Shown one piece after another: positions 46,580 through 56,828 of a stretch of 64,000 nt of DNA. The DNA comes from Pseudomonas synxantha BG33R (lineage in GTDB: Bacteria > Pseudomonadota > Gammaproteobacteria > Pseudomonadales > Pseudomonadaceae): assembly GCF_000263715.2 (NCBI RefSeq), contig NZ_CM001514.1:5518498-5582497 (forward strand), in the 5' to 3' direction. Positions within the stretch are counted from its first letter, which is position 1. Every line of letters begins with the position of its first letter. The notes below the pieces were generated by a model. The model worked only from the letters and a program-made list of their open reading frames with translations. It searched no databases and was not told the origin of the DNA. Position numbers and translations under genes: made by a program.

Positions 46580-46784
46580 CACGCCCCCAGGCTTCTCCTT
46601 ATGAATCAACAACACGCCACCTGGCCGACTACTGGAAAAAAACTGCCTGACACGCCTCCCCGGAGGCGGCCGCAGCACGCGTTATCAGATCAATTCCGCC
46701 CGGCAGTAACAGCCCCACTCATTTGCCCCAATCCCCCATGTCTGCTAGTGTCGCGCCGGTTTACCGTCTACCGGAATTGCCGCC

Positions 46785-47027
46785 ATGGCCCGCAAAAAAG
46801 TTGCACTCGATTTCGAACAATCCCTCGCCGACCTGCAAACCCTGGTCGAGCGTCTGGAGAACGGCGAGTTGTCGCTGGAAGACTCGTTGACGGCATTTGA
46901 GCAAGGCATTGGCCTGACCCGCGACTGTCAGAGCGCGTTGGCGCAGGCGGAGCAGAAGGTCCAGGTGCTGCTGGAGCGCGACGGGGAGTTGGCGCAAGAG
47001 CCTTTCGATGCGGAACAGCCGGAATGA
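46785..47027 (+). CDS. xseB: Exodeoxyribonuclease VII small subunit
   Basis: This 80-residue helical subunit of ExoVII, with XseA, degrades single-stranded DNA. The typical [20 protein letters not shown], then [20 protein letters not shown], are intact. Overlaps the ispA start by 4 nt, the conserved xseB-ispA-dxs order. It marks the right border of the accessory region. Confidence 0.96.
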   Translation: MARKKVALDFEQSLADLQTLVERLENGELSLEDSLTAFEQGIGLTRDCQSALAQAEQKVQVLLERDGELAQEPFDAEQPE

Positions 47028-47911
47028 TCAGCGCGTATCAGGCCAGTAGCCAAGCCCGGGTGAATGCGGCGCTGGAGCCCTTGTTTGTTGCACCAAGCCC
47101 GGAATTGACGCGCCTCTATGAAGCCATGCGCTATAGCGTGATGAATGGCGGCAAGCGGGTGCGCCCGTTGCTGGCCTATGCGGCCTGCGAAGCCCTGGGC
47201 GCGCCGGCGGCCGAGGCCAATGGCGCAGCGTGTGCGGTGGAGTTGATCCACGCTTACTCCCTGGTACACGACGACCTGCCGGCGATGGATGACGACGATC
47301 TGCGTCGCGGCCAGCCCACGACCCACAAAGCCTTCGATGAGGCTTACGCGATCCTGTCCGGGGATGGCTTGCAGAGCCTGGCGTTCAGCGCGTTGCTGGA
47401 CCCGGCACTAAGCAGCGTCAACGCCGAGATCCGCCTGCGCATGGTTACTGCCCTGGCCCACGCTGCTGGCCCGGCCGGAATGGTCGGCGGCCAAGCCATC
47501 GACATGGGTTCGGTCAGCCTCAAGCTGGATCAAGAAGCCCTTGAATACATGCATCGCCACAAGACCGGCGCGTTGATCGAAGCCGCCGTGCACCTGGGCG
47601 CCCTGGCCAGCGGCCGCGCCGACGCCGAGCAACTGGCGGCCCTGCAGACTTATTCCCGCGCGATCGGCCTGGCCTTCCAGGTGCAGGACGATATTCTCGA
47701 CGTGGAAAGCGATACCGCCACCCTCGGCAAACGCCAAGGCGCCGATATTGCACGGGACAAGCCGACGTATCCGGCTCTGCTGGGGCTGGAAGCCGCCAAG
47801 GCATACGCCATTGAGTTGCGTGACCAGGCCCTGGATGCCCTGCGACCTTTCGACGCGGCAGCCGAGCCATTGCGTGACCTGGCGCGGTATATCGTCGAGC
47901 GCCGCCACTGA
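47024..47911 (+). CDS. ispA: Farnesyl diphosphate synthase
   Basis: This 295-residue trans-prenyltransferase condenses IPP with DMAPP and GPP to make FPP. The first aspartate-rich motif is [10 protein letters not shown] (83-92) and the second is [10 protein letters not shown]. Coupled to xseB by the ATGA overlap and followed by dxs after about 110 nt. Together with Dxs it makes FPP for ubiquinone and undecaprenyl phosphate. Confidence 0.97.
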   Translation: MISAYQASSQARVNAALEPLFVAPSPELTRLYEAMRYSVMNGGKRVRPLLAYAACEALGAPAAEANGAACAVELIHAYSLVHDDLPAMDDDDLRRGQPTTHKAFDEAYAILSGDGLQSLAFSALLDPALSSVNAEIRLRMVTALAHAAGPAGMVGGQAIDMGSVSLKLDQEALEYMHRHKTGALIEAAVHLGALASGRADAEQLAALQTYSRAIGLAFQVQDDILDVESDTATLGKRQGADIARDKPTYPALLGLEAAKAYAIELRDQALDALRPFDAAAEPLRDLARYIVERRH

Positions 47912-48021
47912 CAGCCGCGGCCATTTGCGCCGCATATCGGCCAAGTTCGGCGCCCTGCGTGGGCAGTTTGCACGGCTTGAGGTAAACTGCCGCCTCTTCT
48001 ATACCTATAACGATTCGCCTG

Positions 48022-49920
48022 ATGCCCACGACGTTTCAAGAGATTCCCCGCAAACGCCCGTCCACGCCCCTGCTCGACCGCGCTGCCACGCCGGACGGCC
48101 TGCGTCGACTGGGTGAAGCCGAGCTGGAAACCCTGGCCGATGAATTGCGCCTGGAATTGCTCTATACGGTCGGCCAGACCGGTGGGCATTTCGGCGCCGG
48201 GCTGGGCGTGATCGAGCTGACCATCGCCCTGCATTACGTGTTCGACACCCCGGACGACCGGCTGGTGTGGGACGTGGGCCATCAGGCATATCCGCATAAA
48301 ATCCTCACCGGCCGTCGCGAGCGCATGGGCAGCCTGCGCCAGAAGGACGGCCTGGCCGCCTTCCCGCGCCGTTCCGAGAGCGAGTACGACACCTTTGGCG
48401 TCGGCCACTCCAGCACGTCCATCAGTGCAGCGTTGGGCATGGCGATTGCCGCCCGTCTGCAAAACAGCGATCGCAAGGCGATTGCCGTGATCGGGGATGG
48501 CGCGCTGACTGCCGGCATGGCCTTCGAAGCGCTCAACCATGCGCCGGAAGTGGATGCCAACATGTTGGTGATCCTCAACGACAACGACATGTCGATCTCG
48601 CGCAATGTCGGTGGCCTGTCCAATTACCTGGCGAAAATCCTCTCCAGCCGCACCTACGCCAGCATGCGCGAAGGCAGCAAGAAAGTGCTGTCGCGTCTGC
48701 CTGGAGCGTGGGAAATCGCCCGTCGCACCGAAGAATACGCCAAGGGCATGCTGGTGCCCGGCACCCTGTTCGAAGAGCTGGGCTGGAACTACATCGGCCC
48801 TATCGATGGCCACGACCTGCCGACCCTGATCGCCACCTTGCGCAACATGCGCGACCTCAAGGGCCCGCAGTTCCTGCATATCGTCACCAAAAAGGGCAAA
48901 GGCTTTGCCCCGGCTGAAGTCGACCCGATTGGTTACCACGCGATCACCAAGCTCGAACCCCTGGACGCGCCCGCAGCCGCGCCGAAAAAGGCTAGCGGGC
49001 CGAAGTATTCCGGTGTGTTTGGCGAATGGCTGTGCGACATGGCGGCTGCCGACCCACGCTTGGTAGGCATCACCCCGGCGATGAAGGAAGGCTCCGACCT
49101 GGTGGCGTTCAGCGAGCGTTTCCCGTTGCGTTACTTCGACGTGGCGATTGCCGAGCAGCACGCTGTCACCTTCGCCGCCGGCATGGCCTGCGAAGGCGCC
49201 AAGCCGGTGGTGGCGATCTACTCCACCTTCCTGCAACGCGGTTATGACCAGTTGGTTCACGATGTGGCGGTGCAGAACCTCGACGTGCTGTTCGCCATCG
49301 ACCGCGCCGGCCTGGTGGGCGAAGACGGCCCGACCCATGCTGGCAGCTTCGACCTGTCCTACCTGCGCTGCATCCCCGGCATACTGGTGATGACGCCCAG
49401 CGACGAAAACGAACTGCGCAAGATGCTCAGCACCGGCCACCTGTACAACGGCCCGGCCGCTGTGCGGTATCCCCGGGGCAATGGCCCGAATGCCGTGATC
49501 GAGAAAGACCTGGAGCCGATTGAGATCGGCAAAGGCGTCGTGCGTCGCCAAGGCAGCAAAACTGCATTCCTGGTGTTTGGCGTACAACTGGCCGAAGCGC
49601 TGAAAGTGGCTGAAAAGCTTGATGCCACAGTGGTGGACATGCGTTTCGTCAAACCGTTGGATGAAGCGCTGGTACGCGAAATCGCCGCCAGCCATGAGTT
49701 GTTGGTGACCGTCGAAGAGAACGCCATCATGGGCGGCGCCGGTGCGGCAGTCAGCGAGTTCCTGGCGCGGGAGAACATCCTCAAATCGGTGCTGCACCTG
49801 GGCTTGCCGGATGTGTACGTCGAGCACGCCAAGCCGGCGCAGATGCTGGCTGAGTGTGGCTTGGACGAGGCCGGCATCGAGGCTTCGGTGCGCGAGCGTT
49901 TGGCGCTTCTGGCCCTGTAG
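48022..49920 (+). CDS. dxs: 1-Deoxy-D-xylulose-5-phosphate synthase
   Basis: This 632-residue ThDP enzyme condenses pyruvate and glyceraldehyde 3-phosphate, the first step of the MEP isoprenoid pathway. It has the ThDP motif [16 protein letters not shown] plus [15 protein letters not shown], the transketolase-type pyrimidine domain, and the C-terminal domain. A REPIN with expanded arms follows. Standard length. ThDP is supplied by the thiL product further along. Confidence 0.97.
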   Translation: MPTTFQEIPRKRPSTPLLDRAATPDGLRRLGEAELETLADELRLELLYTVGQTGGHFGAGLGVIELTIALHYVFDTPDDRLVWDVGHQAYPHKILTGRRERMGSLRQKDGLAAFPRRSESEYDTFGVGHSSTSISAALGMAIAARLQNSDRKAIAVIGDGALTAGMAFEALNHAPEVDANMLVILNDNDMSISRNVGGLSNYLAKILSSRTYASMREGSKKVLSRLPGAWEIARRTEEYAKGMLVPGTLFEELGWNYIGPIDGHDLPTLIATLRNMRDLKGPQFLHIVTKKGKGFAPAEVDPIGYHAITKLEPLDAPAAAPKKASGPKYSGVFGEWLCDMAAADPRLVGITPAMKEGSDLVAFSERFPLRYFDVAIAEQHAVTFAAGMACEGAKPVVAIYSTFLQRGYDQLVHDVAVQNLDVLFAIDRAGLVGEDGPTHAGSFDLSYLRCIPGILVMTPSDENELRKMLSTGHLYNGPAAVRYPRGNGPNAVIEKDLEPIEIGKGVVRRQGSKTAFLVFGVQLAEALKVAEKLDATVVDMRFVKPLDEALVREIAASHELLVTVEENAIMGGAGAAVSEFLARENILKSVLHLGLPDVYVEHAKPAQMLAECGLDEAGIEASVRERLALLAL

Positions 49921-49934
49921 AAACCGGGACTAAA

Positions 49935-50053
49935 TGTGGGAGGGGCGGTGCGACGATTCGGCTTGCTCCCGATAGCGGTGTATCAGTACCAGATGTTCTG
50001 ACTGACACACTGTAATCGGGAGCAAGTCGAATCGTCGCACCGCCCCTCCCACA
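49935..50053. repeat. Expanded REPIN with enlarged arms
   Basis: The two arms of the GGGGGCTTGC class carry a matched insertion (GCGGTGCGACGATTCG on the left and its inverse on the right), giving a nearly 40-bp perfect stem. It fills the gap between dxs and btuB. Confidence 0.88.
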
Positions 50054-50092
50054 TTTAACTTGTATCACCTTCAAAATCGCTATGGACAGCCC

Positions 50093-51967
50093 ATGAAACG
50101 CCTGTGCCTCGCCCTGCTGCTTTTACCCGCCGCCGATCTGCTCGCCGACACCCGCGACCAGGCCTTGAAGCTCTCCGATGTGATCATCAGCGCCAACCGC
50201 CAAGTGCAGGCGCGTAACGACAGCAGCGCTGCCAACACCGTCTTCACCCGCGCCGACATCGACCGCCTGCAACCCACCAGCGTCACCGACCTGCTCAGCC
50301 GCGTGCCCGGTGTGCAGGTTGCGCCGACCGGTGGGCGTGGCAGTTTGCCGGGGATCTTCATTCGAGGCACAAAGTCTGCCCAGAGCCTGGTGCTGGTTGA
50401 CGGTCAGCGCATCGCCAATACCACCTCAGGCGACAGCGGCTTGCAATACCTCAACGTCGACCAAATTGAACGGGTGGAAGTGCTGCGCGGCTCCCGTTCG
50501 GTGATCTACGGCAGCGATGCCATTGGCGGCGTGATCCAGGTATTTACCCGGCGCAATGCCGAGCAAGGCTTGCAGCCGCGCTTGAAGCTCGGGTTTGGCA
50601 GTAACCAGACTTGGGAACGTAGCCTGGGCTTGTCGGGCGGCGATGAACATACGCGCTTCAACCTGGGCGCAAGCCTGGATGAAACCGCAGGTATCAACGC
50701 GAGCCACGCATCGTTCCCCAGTGACGGCGACCATGACGCCTACCGCAACCAGTCCATCAGCCTGAACCTCCGCCATTCGTTCAGCGATGAGCTGGAGGTA
50801 GGTTTCAATCTGCTGGATAACCGGGGCAAGTCGGAATATGACAATAGCTTTGGCCGCTACGACAGCGTCACCGAGCAAAGCGTTGGTCAGAAACCTTACA
50901 CCGACTACACCGTCAGCAGCGCCAGCGGTTATGTCGATGCCAAGCTCAATGAGACCTGGCAGTCGCGCCTGGAGTTGGGCCACAGCGAAAACCGTGACAC
51001 CAAGCGCGATACGCTCAGTGATGATTTCAGCGCGTTCAATACCTACCGCGACTCGGTCAACTGGCAGAACGACCTGACCCTGAATGAGCAGAACAACCTG
51101 ATCATCGGTGGCGACTGGTATGAAGACCGCTTCCACGGCTCCACCACCTTTACCGAAAACAGCCGCTGGAACCGCGCCGCTTTTGTGCAGCACCGCTTCC
51201 ACAGCGAGTGGTTTTCTACCGAGCTTGGGCTGCGTCGCGACCAGAACCAGCAGTTCGGCGGCCAGAATAGCTGGAGCGGCACCCTGACCGTACCGGTCAA
51301 CCCTGACAACGACCTACTCTTGAGCTACAGCGAAGGCTTCCGCGCGCCGACCTTCAACGACCTCTATTACCCCGACACGCAGTACAGCAACCCCAATCTG
51401 CAGCCCGAAACATCAAAGAGCTACGAGCTGCAATGGCGCAGCCAACTGACCGACAGCACACGCCTGGAAGCCTCGCTGTATCGTACCGACCTGAGCGACG
51501 CGATCATCCTTGACGCCGGCAAGCCGCAAAACGTGGCATCGGCGCGGATCAACGGCTTTGAAGCGGCGCTCAAGCAGGAAGTGTTTGGCTGGCAGGGCAA
51601 CCTTGGCCTGTCGCTTATCGACCCGCGTGACCGTGACAGCGGCCACACCCTGGCACGTCGCGCTCGGCGTACATTGAACCTGGATCTGGATCGGCAGTTC
51701 GACAAGCTGGGCGTTGGCGCGAGCTGGCAGGCGATCAGCAGCAGCTACGACGATGAAGCCAATCGCAACCGTTTGGGCGGGTATGCCTTGTTGGGGCTAC
51801 GCAGCAGTTGGGCGCTGAACCGGGAGGTATCGTTGTCGCTGAAGGTGGATAACGTGCTGGACAAGTCTTATGCACGGGCGAAGTACAGCTACCTCGGCGA
51901 GGCTCAGAATTATCGTGAAGAAGGTCGGGTGTGGATGGTTGGGCTGACATGGACGCCTGAGTTCTGA
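50093..51967 (+). CDS. btuB: TonB-dependent outer-membrane receptor, BtuB type
   Basis: This 624-residue beta-barrel protein has a signal peptide (cut near LLA-DTR), a TonB-box-like segment LSDVIISAN, and a plug domain with LLSRVPGVQVAPTGGRG and YGSDAIGGVIQVF. The C-terminus ends in aromatic WTPEF. Similarity and the BtuF-like gene downstream suggest vitamin B12 uptake. No cobalamin riboswitch is seen upstream, where a REPIN lies instead. Iron-siderophore transport is the other possibility. Confidence 0.88.
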   Translation: MKRLCLALLLLPAADLLADTRDQALKLSDVIISANRQVQARNDSSAANTVFTRADIDRLQPTSVTDLLSRVPGVQVAPTGGRGSLPGIFIRGTKSAQSLVLVDGQRIANTTSGDSGLQYLNVDQIERVEVLRGSRSVIYGSDAIGGVIQVFTRRNAEQGLQPRLKLGFGSNQTWERSLGLSGGDEHTRFNLGASLDETAGINASHASFPSDGDHDAYRNQSISLNLRHSFSDELEVGFNLLDNRGKSEYDNSFGRYDSVTEQSVGQKPYTDYTVSSASGYVDAKLNETWQSRLELGHSENRDTKRDTLSDDFSAFNTYRDSVNWQNDLTLNEQNNLIIGGDWYEDRFHGSTTFTENSRWNRAAFVQHRFHSEWFSTELGLRRDQNQQFGGQNSWSGTLTVPVNPDNDLLLSYSEGFRAPTFNDLYYPDTQYSNPNLQPETSKSYELQWRSQLTDSTRLEASLYRTDLSDAIILDAGKPQNVASARINGFEAALKQEVFGWQGNLGLSLIDPRDRDSGHTLARRARRTLNLDLDRQFDKLGVGASWQAISSSYDDEANRNRLGGYALLGLRSSWALNREVSLSLKVDNVLDKSYARAKYSYLGEAQNYREEGRVWMVGLTWTPEF

Positions 51968-51983
51968 GGGGCCTGCACCGACG

Positions 51984-52052
51984 TCATCGCAGGCAAGCCA
52001 GCTCCCACAATTGAAATGCATTCCCCTGTGGGAGCTGGCTTGCCTGCGATAG
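51984..52052. repeat. REP pair in outward-reversed arrangement
   Basis: Inverted arms appear in the opposite order from the other elements, so that the GTGGGAG ends face each other (CCCACA at 52004-52009 and TGTGGG at 52027-52032) with a short spacer. Confidence 0.85.
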
Positions 52053-52057
52053 CGGTT

Positions 52058-52843
52058 TCACAGGTTAGGTGATAAAACCTGACACAACCGCCCCACCGCC
52101 TCCAACATCTGCCCGCTGGGCCGCTCCAGGCCCTTGTCCGGCACTAATCGCACCCGCGAAGACATCATCGGCCATGCCTTCCACGCATCTCTCTGAGCTT
52201 GATCACCCACCAGGATCACCTCGGGATCACGCGCCAGCACCGACTCGATATTGACCTGCGGCGCCGGCAACTTCAGATCATCAAACACATTGCGCGCGCC
52301 ACACACACTGAGCGCATCGCTGATGATCTGCCCACCACCCACGGTGTACAGCGGTTGGTTCCACACTTGGTAAAACACCCGCAACGGCTCGGTTCGCTGG
52401 TAGCGCTGGCGCAACTCGGCCAAGCGCTGGCGTAGTTGTGCAGCGAGCTGGCGCCCTGCCTCAGCTCGGCCCAATTGCTCGGCAATGGCCTGGACCTGAG
52501 TAGTCAGTTGCTCAAGGCTATGGGGCTCGGCGACATACACCGGGATATTCAACCGCTGAAGCTGCTCACGCTGGGCCGGGCCGACGCTGCCGGGCCACAG
52601 CAGGATCAGGTCGGGCTTCAGGCTGAGCAGACGCTCCATATCCAGTTGGCCGTAATGCCCGACCGACGCAACCGTTGCCAGTGCCGTTGGCCGCTCACCA
52701 CCATCAAGCACGCCTGCCAATAGGTCAGCAGCACCCAGTTCAACGACGATTTCAGACAGCGACGGCGCCAGGCTGACGACACGTTCGACCGACCACACCG
52801 GCGTACTGACCACCAGCAGCAGCGCCAGCCAGTAGCGCTTCAT
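52058..52843 (-). CDS. Periplasmic cobalamin-binding protein (BtuF-like)
   Basis: This 261-residue substrate-binding protein has a signal peptide (cleavage near VWSVE) and the BtuF/FecB fold segments VVSLAPSLSEIVVELGAADL and SVGHYGQLDMERLLSLKPDL. It likely binds vitamin B12 for an ABC importer whose other genes are not here. It converges with btuB and ends the unit ribA-membrane protein-btuF-like; it overlaps its upstream neighbour by 4 nt. Confidence 0.87.
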   Translation of the reverse strand: MKRYWLALLLVVSTPVWSVERVVSLAPSLSEIVVELGAADLLAGVLDGGERPTALATVASVGHYGQLDMERLLSLKPDLILLWPGSVGPAQREQLQRLNIPVYVAEPHSLEQLTTQVQAIAEQLGRAEAGRQLAAQLRQRLAELRQRYQRTEPLRVFYQVWNQPLYTVGGGQIISDALSVCGARNVFDDLKLPAPQVNIESVLARDPEVILVGDQAQRDAWKAWPMMSSRVRLVPDKGLERPSGQMLEAVGRLCQVLSPNL

Positions 52844-53259
52844 CCCAACTGACGCGGGATGCGATAGAGGTAAAACAGCACCAGCGTCGACAGGGCCAAG
52901 AGAAACAGGGGCACCGCTTCCAGGCCGACGAACACCGCGAGCGCACCGATCCAGGCCGGTAACGCAGCCACCAGCAAGGCCGTGCGGCGACGAGCCGCGA
53001 GGGTGATCCAGGCAGCGGGTTCTTCAGGGGTATCGAGGGCTTTGGAAGTGGCGATCAGCGCATGTTTATAGCCGTGAAAATAACGCAGGCTGAGAAACAT
53101 CGAGGCCACCCCGGCAATAAAGAACGGCATGGCCAGCACGGGCAGCAGGGGTTCAGCCCGGCCAAACAGCAGATTGATCACGAACAGGGGCAGCAATGCC
53201 AACGCCAGGTACTGCCACCAGTTGAAGGACAACCGCCGTTTCACCTGGCCGCGAGTCAC
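52840..53259 (-). CDS. Conserved membrane protein
   Basis: I do not recognise a function for this 139-residue protein. It has four predicted helices in two hairpins ([75 protein letters not shown]). It overlaps ribA and the BtuF-like gene by 4 nt each, so the three are coupled. A same-order neighbour exists in P. aeruginosa as I recall. Confidence 0.75.
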   Translation of the reverse strand: MTRGQVKRRLSFNWWQYLALALLPLFVINLLFGRAEPLLPVLAMPFFIAGVASMFLSLRYFHGYKHALIATSKALDTPEEPAAWITLAARRRTALLVAALPAWIGALAVFVGLEAVPLFLLALSTLVLFYLYRIPRQLG

Positions 53260-53873
53260 GCGCGGTCGACCTCGCCCTGGTGCTCGTTGCCCATCATATG
53301 GTCGAGCTTGCTGGCTTTGGTCGCCAGGTAGAGCTTGTTGTGCGGATTGTGCCCGGTGTGCAGCGGCACGCGCTCGGCCACGGTGATGCCCATCTCGGTC
53401 AAGGCTTTGACCTTGCGCGGGTTGTTGGTCATCAGGCGCAGGGATTTGACCCCCAGGTGCTCAAGCATCGGCAGACAGATGGCGTAGTCGCGCTGGTCGG
53501 CGGCAAAGCCCAGGCGCTCGTTGGCTTCCACGGTGTCGGCGCCGCCATCTTGCAGTTCGTAGGCGCGGATCTTGTTCAACAAACCAATGCCACGGCCTTC
53601 CTGACGCAAGTACAGCAGCACGCCACGGCCTTCACGGGCGATGGCTTGCAAAGCGGCTTCCAGTTGCGAGCCGCAGTCACAGCGCTGGCTGAACAGCGCA
53701 TCGCCGGTCAGGCACTCGGAATGCACGCGCCCCAGCACCGGCGCGCCATCCGTGATGTCGCCGAGGCTGAGCACAACGTGTTCGCGCCCGGTGGCTTCTT
53801 CAAGAAAGCCGTTCATGGTGAACGTGGCAAAAGGGGTAGGCAGCTTGGAAGCGGCGACGAAAACGACGGGCAC
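53256..53873 (-). CDS. ribA: GTP cyclohydrolase II
   Basis: This 205-residue zinc enzyme opens GTP to start riboflavin synthesis. Zinc ligands Cys54, Cys65 and Cys67 are in HSECLTGD and RCDCGSQ, and catalytic [20 protein letters not shown] follows. It is separate from the other rib genes, about 1 kb away. It supplies the activity that the C-terminal half of the RibB protein here seems to lack. Confidence 0.97.
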   Translation of the reverse strand: MPVVFVAASKLPTPFATFTMNGFLEEATGREHVVLSLGDITDGAPVLGRVHSECLTGDALFSQRCDCGSQLEAALQAIAREGRGVLLYLRQEGRGIGLLNKIRAYELQDGGADTVEANERLGFAADQRDYAICLPMLEHLGVKSLRLMTNNPRKVKALTEMGITVAERVPLHTGHNPHNKLYLATKASKLDHMMGNEHQGEVDRA

Positions 53874-53993
53874 CGTGTGCTCCTGATTTCAGATTTCACA
53901 GAGGCGGCCATTGTAACAGCAGGTTCCTACAGACGCTTAAGCTGAATTATCGCTGATAAAGATCAATAGGTTCGATTGGCCTTCGCGTCAGTT

Positions 53994-54728
53994 CTATGGG
54001 CCCGGAAACGGATACGGCTGTTTCCAGCGCGCAAAAGTCGCTTTGAGCTCGCCGGTCTTGACCAGGGCGGCCAAACGCTGGTCATACACCGCCATCAACG
54101 CCCTGCCGCGCTCGGTATCGGCAAAGGCTATGTAGAGCGGCAACTCGGCGATATGCGTAAGTTTGAACAGCGCCGGGTCTTGCGCCTGGCTGAGTACATA
54201 CTTGGCTTCAGTGAGGGCATCGATATAGAAATCGGCGCGACCGTATTGCAGCATCGGCAGGATACCGTCGCGCCGTTCGATCTGGTTGAAGCGGCGCACA
54301 TTGGGCAGGTATTGCTCGTACTTGTAGCCACGCACCCAGGCCAGGCGGTAGTCGCCCAGCGTCGCCTGTGTCGGCGTAGGCGCAGTGGCGAGCCCAAGGG
54401 CATAAACGTGGTCGGCGTCGAAGTTCCAGCGGGGGTACAACACTCCGCTGACTTCATTGCGATAGGTGCCGACGCATCCATCCACCTCGCCACGCTGGGC
54501 CAGGCCGACCGAGCGGGTGTAGGGCTCGCTGCGGGTCTGCAGGGTGATGCCTACCGGCTCGAAGATCTGGCGCACCACGTCCCAGGCCAGGCCGCTGCCA
54601 TCTTTATTGGTGTAGTCGTTCCACTCTTCGCTGGCCAGCATGACCTTGCCGGGCACCGACGCCTCATCCGCCTGAAGTACAGAGGTAAAGGCACACAGAG
54701 CGATCAGCAGCCAGCAGCGCACGACCAT
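53994..54728 (-). CDS. Periplasmic amino-acid-type substrate-binding protein
   Basis: This 244-residue SBP_bac_3-like protein has a signal peptide (cleavage near LQADEA) and a type II periplasmic fold (ASEEWNDYTNKDGSGLAWDV). No ABC permease or ATPase gene adjoins it. Ligand unknown; such orphan proteins may also be sensors. It takes the place where P. aeruginosa has pgpA and others next to thiL, as far as I recall. Confidence 0.82.
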   Translation of the reverse strand: MVVRCWLLIALCAFTSVLQADEASVPGKVMLASEEWNDYTNKDGSGLAWDVVRQIFEPVGITLQTRSEPYTRSVGLAQRGEVDGCVGTYRNEVSGVLYPRWNFDADHVYALGLATAPTPTQATLGDYRLAWVRGYKYEQYLPNVRRFNQIERRDGILPMLQYGRADFYIDALTEAKYVLSQAQDPALFKLTHIAELPLYIAFADTERGRALMAVYDQRLAALVKTGELKATFARWKQPYPFPGP

Positions 54729-54782
54729 AGTGACGGCTTCCTACGTGGTAATCATCAGATAAAGGGTAGCGCAGGACGCTGG

Positions 54783-55748
54783 CTACGGCGTCTCGCGAAA
54801 ATGCTGATAGCCGCGCACGGCTGGCGTGATGTCCTGACCATGGGCATCGAGCAGAGTCACGCCCTGCCCCGCTTCAACCCGACCGATCACGTGAATCGGC
54901 CAGCCGCCCGCTCGCAAAGGCGCCAACGCGGATACCGGCAAGGTAAACGCCAGCACATAGTCATCGCCCCCGCTCACCGCCGCGACGCGGGCCTGATCCT
55001 CGCCGACGAATGTCAGCAAGGCGGTAGATAACGGCAACCTGTGACGTTCAATCACCAGGCTGACCGCCGAAGCCTTGGCGATATGCCCACAATCGGCCAG
55101 CAGCCCGTCGGAGATATCCATGGCCGCGCTCGCCTTGCCCCGCAACGCCAGCCCCAGGGCCAACTGCGGTTGCGGCGACCAGTAATGTGCCAGCAGCGGC
55201 TCGGCGACTGCCGCATCCGCCGTGCGTTGGCCCAGGACCAATGGCAAAGCGCCAGCGGCATTGCCCAGTTCGCCGCCCACACACAGCAGGTCACCCGGCT
55301 GCGCACCACTGCGCGTCAACGCCTGCCCGGCCGGTACGCGGCCAAATACGGTCAGGGTCAGGCTCAGTGGCCCTCGGGTGGTATCGCCGCCCACCAAGCC
55401 CACGCCGCAACGTTGCGCCATGGCGTTCAGGCCTTGGGCATAGCATTGCAGCCAATCGGCATCAACGGTCGGCGTGGTCAGGGCAAGGGTAAACGCGAGG
55501 GGGTTGGCGCCCATGGCGGCCAGGTCGCTCACCGCCACGGCCAGCGAGCGCTGGCCGAGCAGGTACGGGTCACAGGGGTCGGCAAAATGCACGCCGGCCA
55601 CCAGCGTATCGGTAGAGACCGCCAGTTGCTCTCCGGCGGGCAGCGCCAGCAAGGCACAGTCGTCGCCGATCCCCAGGGCAATGCCATCGCCGCCTTGCGC
55701 ACAAGGCGCGGCGGCGAAGTACTTGCGGATCAGCTCGAACTCGCCCAT
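54783..55748 (-). CDS. thiL: Thiamine-monophosphate kinase
   Basis: This 321-residue AIR-synthase-fold enzyme phosphorylates thiamine monophosphate to thiamine diphosphate. It has GIGDDCALL, SVAVSDLAAMGANPLAFTLA and AAMDISDGLLADCGHIAK, with the metal and ATP-binding Asp residues. It lies 18 nt after nusB and ends the riboflavin-nusB run. ThDP is used by Dxs. Confidence 0.96.
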   Translation of the reverse strand: MGEFELIRKYFAAAPCAQGGDGIALGIGDDCALLALPAGEQLAVSTDTLVAGVHFADPCDPYLLGQRSLAVAVSDLAAMGANPLAFTLALTTPTVDADWLQCYAQGLNAMAQRCGVGLVGGDTTRGPLSLTLTVFGRVPAGQALTRSGAQPGDLLCVGGELGNAAGALPLVLGQRTADAAVAEPLLAHYWSPQPQLALGLALRGKASAAMDISDGLLADCGHIAKASAVSLVIERHRLPLSTALLTFVGEDQARVAAVSGGDDYVLAFTLPVSALAPLRAGGWPIHVIGRVEAGQGVTLLDAHGQDITPAVRGYQHFRETP

Positions 55749-55766
55749 GCGGGACTCAAGCGCAGA

Positions 55767-56267
55767 TTAGCGCTTGTGTTCCTTCACTTCGGCTTCACGC
55801 AGGCGCGGGGCCAGCTTGTCGAGCACGCCGTTGACGAACTTGTGGCCGTCGGTCGAACCGTAGACTTTCGCCAGTTCGATGCCTTCGTTGATCACCACGC
55901 GGTACGGTACGTCAACGCGCTTGAGCAACTCCCAGGTGGACAGGCGCAGTACCGCCAGCTCAACCGGGTCCAGCTCTTCGAGGGTCAGGTCCAGGCATGG
56001 CGACAGCGCAGCATCGATTTCGGTCATGTTGGCCGGAACACCGTGCAGGATGTCGTGGAAGTAGCTCTGGTCAGCAAAGGTGAAGTCGTTATCGACGCGA
56101 AATTGCGCTTCGATCTCGTTCAGCGAAGTGCCAGCCATATGACGCTGGTACAGCGCCTGGGTGGCGAGCTGACGGGCCGCACGGCGCTTTTCGCTTTTCG
56201 AAGGCTTGCCGGCATCGGCTGGACGCTCGTCACGGGGGTTGAAACGATCGCTTTCGTCGGAAATCAC
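55767..56267 (-). CDS. nusB: Transcription antitermination factor NusB
   Basis: This 166-residue helical protein binds boxA RNA with NusE (S10) to stop premature termination in rRNA operons. Core motifs [16 protein letters not shown] and [20 protein letters not shown] (here [11 protein letters not shown]) are typical. N-terminal extension of about 25 charged residues is characteristic of Pseudomonas. Overlaps the ribH stop by 4 nt. Confidence 0.97.
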   Translation of the reverse strand: MISDESDRFNPRDERPADAGKPSKSEKRRAARQLATQALYQRHMAGTSLNEIEAQFRVDNDFTFADQSYFHDILHGVPANMTEIDAALSPCLDLTLEELDPVELAVLRLSTWELLKRVDVPYRVVINEGIELAKVYGSTDGHKFVNGVLDKLAPRLREAEVKEHKR

Positions 56268-56740
56268 TTGGCCTCCAACTGCGACAGCAGGCTGACCATT
56301 TCCAGGGCGGACAAGGCAGCTTCAGCGCCCTTGTTACCGGCCTTGGTGCCGGAACGCTCGATGGCTTGCTCGATGGAATCAACGGTCAGCACGCCGAAAG
56401 CGACTGGCACGCCGAACTCCATGGACACCTGGGCCAGGCCCTTGGTGCATTCGCCGGCTACGTATTCGAAGTGCGGGGTACCGCCACGAATGACCGCGCC
56501 CAGGGCGATGATCGCCGCGTATTCACCCTGCTGAGCAACTTTTTGCGCAACCAGTGGAATTTCGAAGGCGCCAGGGGCGCGGATAAGGGTGATATCGCTC
56601 TCGCTCACACCGTGGCGAACCAGGGCGTCAACCGCACCGCTTACCAGGCTTTCAACCACGAAGCTGTTGAAGCGGCCAACCACCAGGGCATAGCGGCCTT
56701 TGGGGGCGATGAAGGTACCTTCGATGGTCTTCAGGGTCAT
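56264..56740 (-). CDS. ribH: 6,7-Dimethyl-8-ribityllumazine synthase
   Basis: This 158-residue lumazine synthase condenses the dihydroxybutanone phosphate from RibB with the RibD product. Substrate loops [18 protein letters not shown] and [18 protein letters not shown] and [17 protein letters not shown] are intact. It lies about 90 nt after ribB and overlaps nusB. Confidence 0.97.
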   Translation of the reverse strand: MTLKTIEGTFIAPKGRYALVVGRFNSFVVESLVSGAVDALVRHGVSESDITLIRAPGAFEIPLVAQKVAQQGEYAAIIALGAVIRGGTPHFEYVAGECTKGLAQVSMEFGVPVAFGVLTVDSIEQAIERSGTKAGNKGAEAALSALEMVSLLSQLEAK

Positions 56741-56828
56741 TCGACAAATCTCTTAAAGAGCCGGGACGCGAAAAGTGCGTCCCTCAGTGATGATTTAACC
56801 GCGAACAAGGGGCAGAAATCGCCGGCCT

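Noticed and set aside
46550..46900. 116-codon frame before and across the start of xseB
   Set aside because: It overlaps xseB in another frame, has no family features, and its composition is typical of a chance frame.
47650..49827. 725-codon minus-strand frame opposite dxs
   Set aside because: Antisense shadow of ispA/dxs, without recognised domain features.
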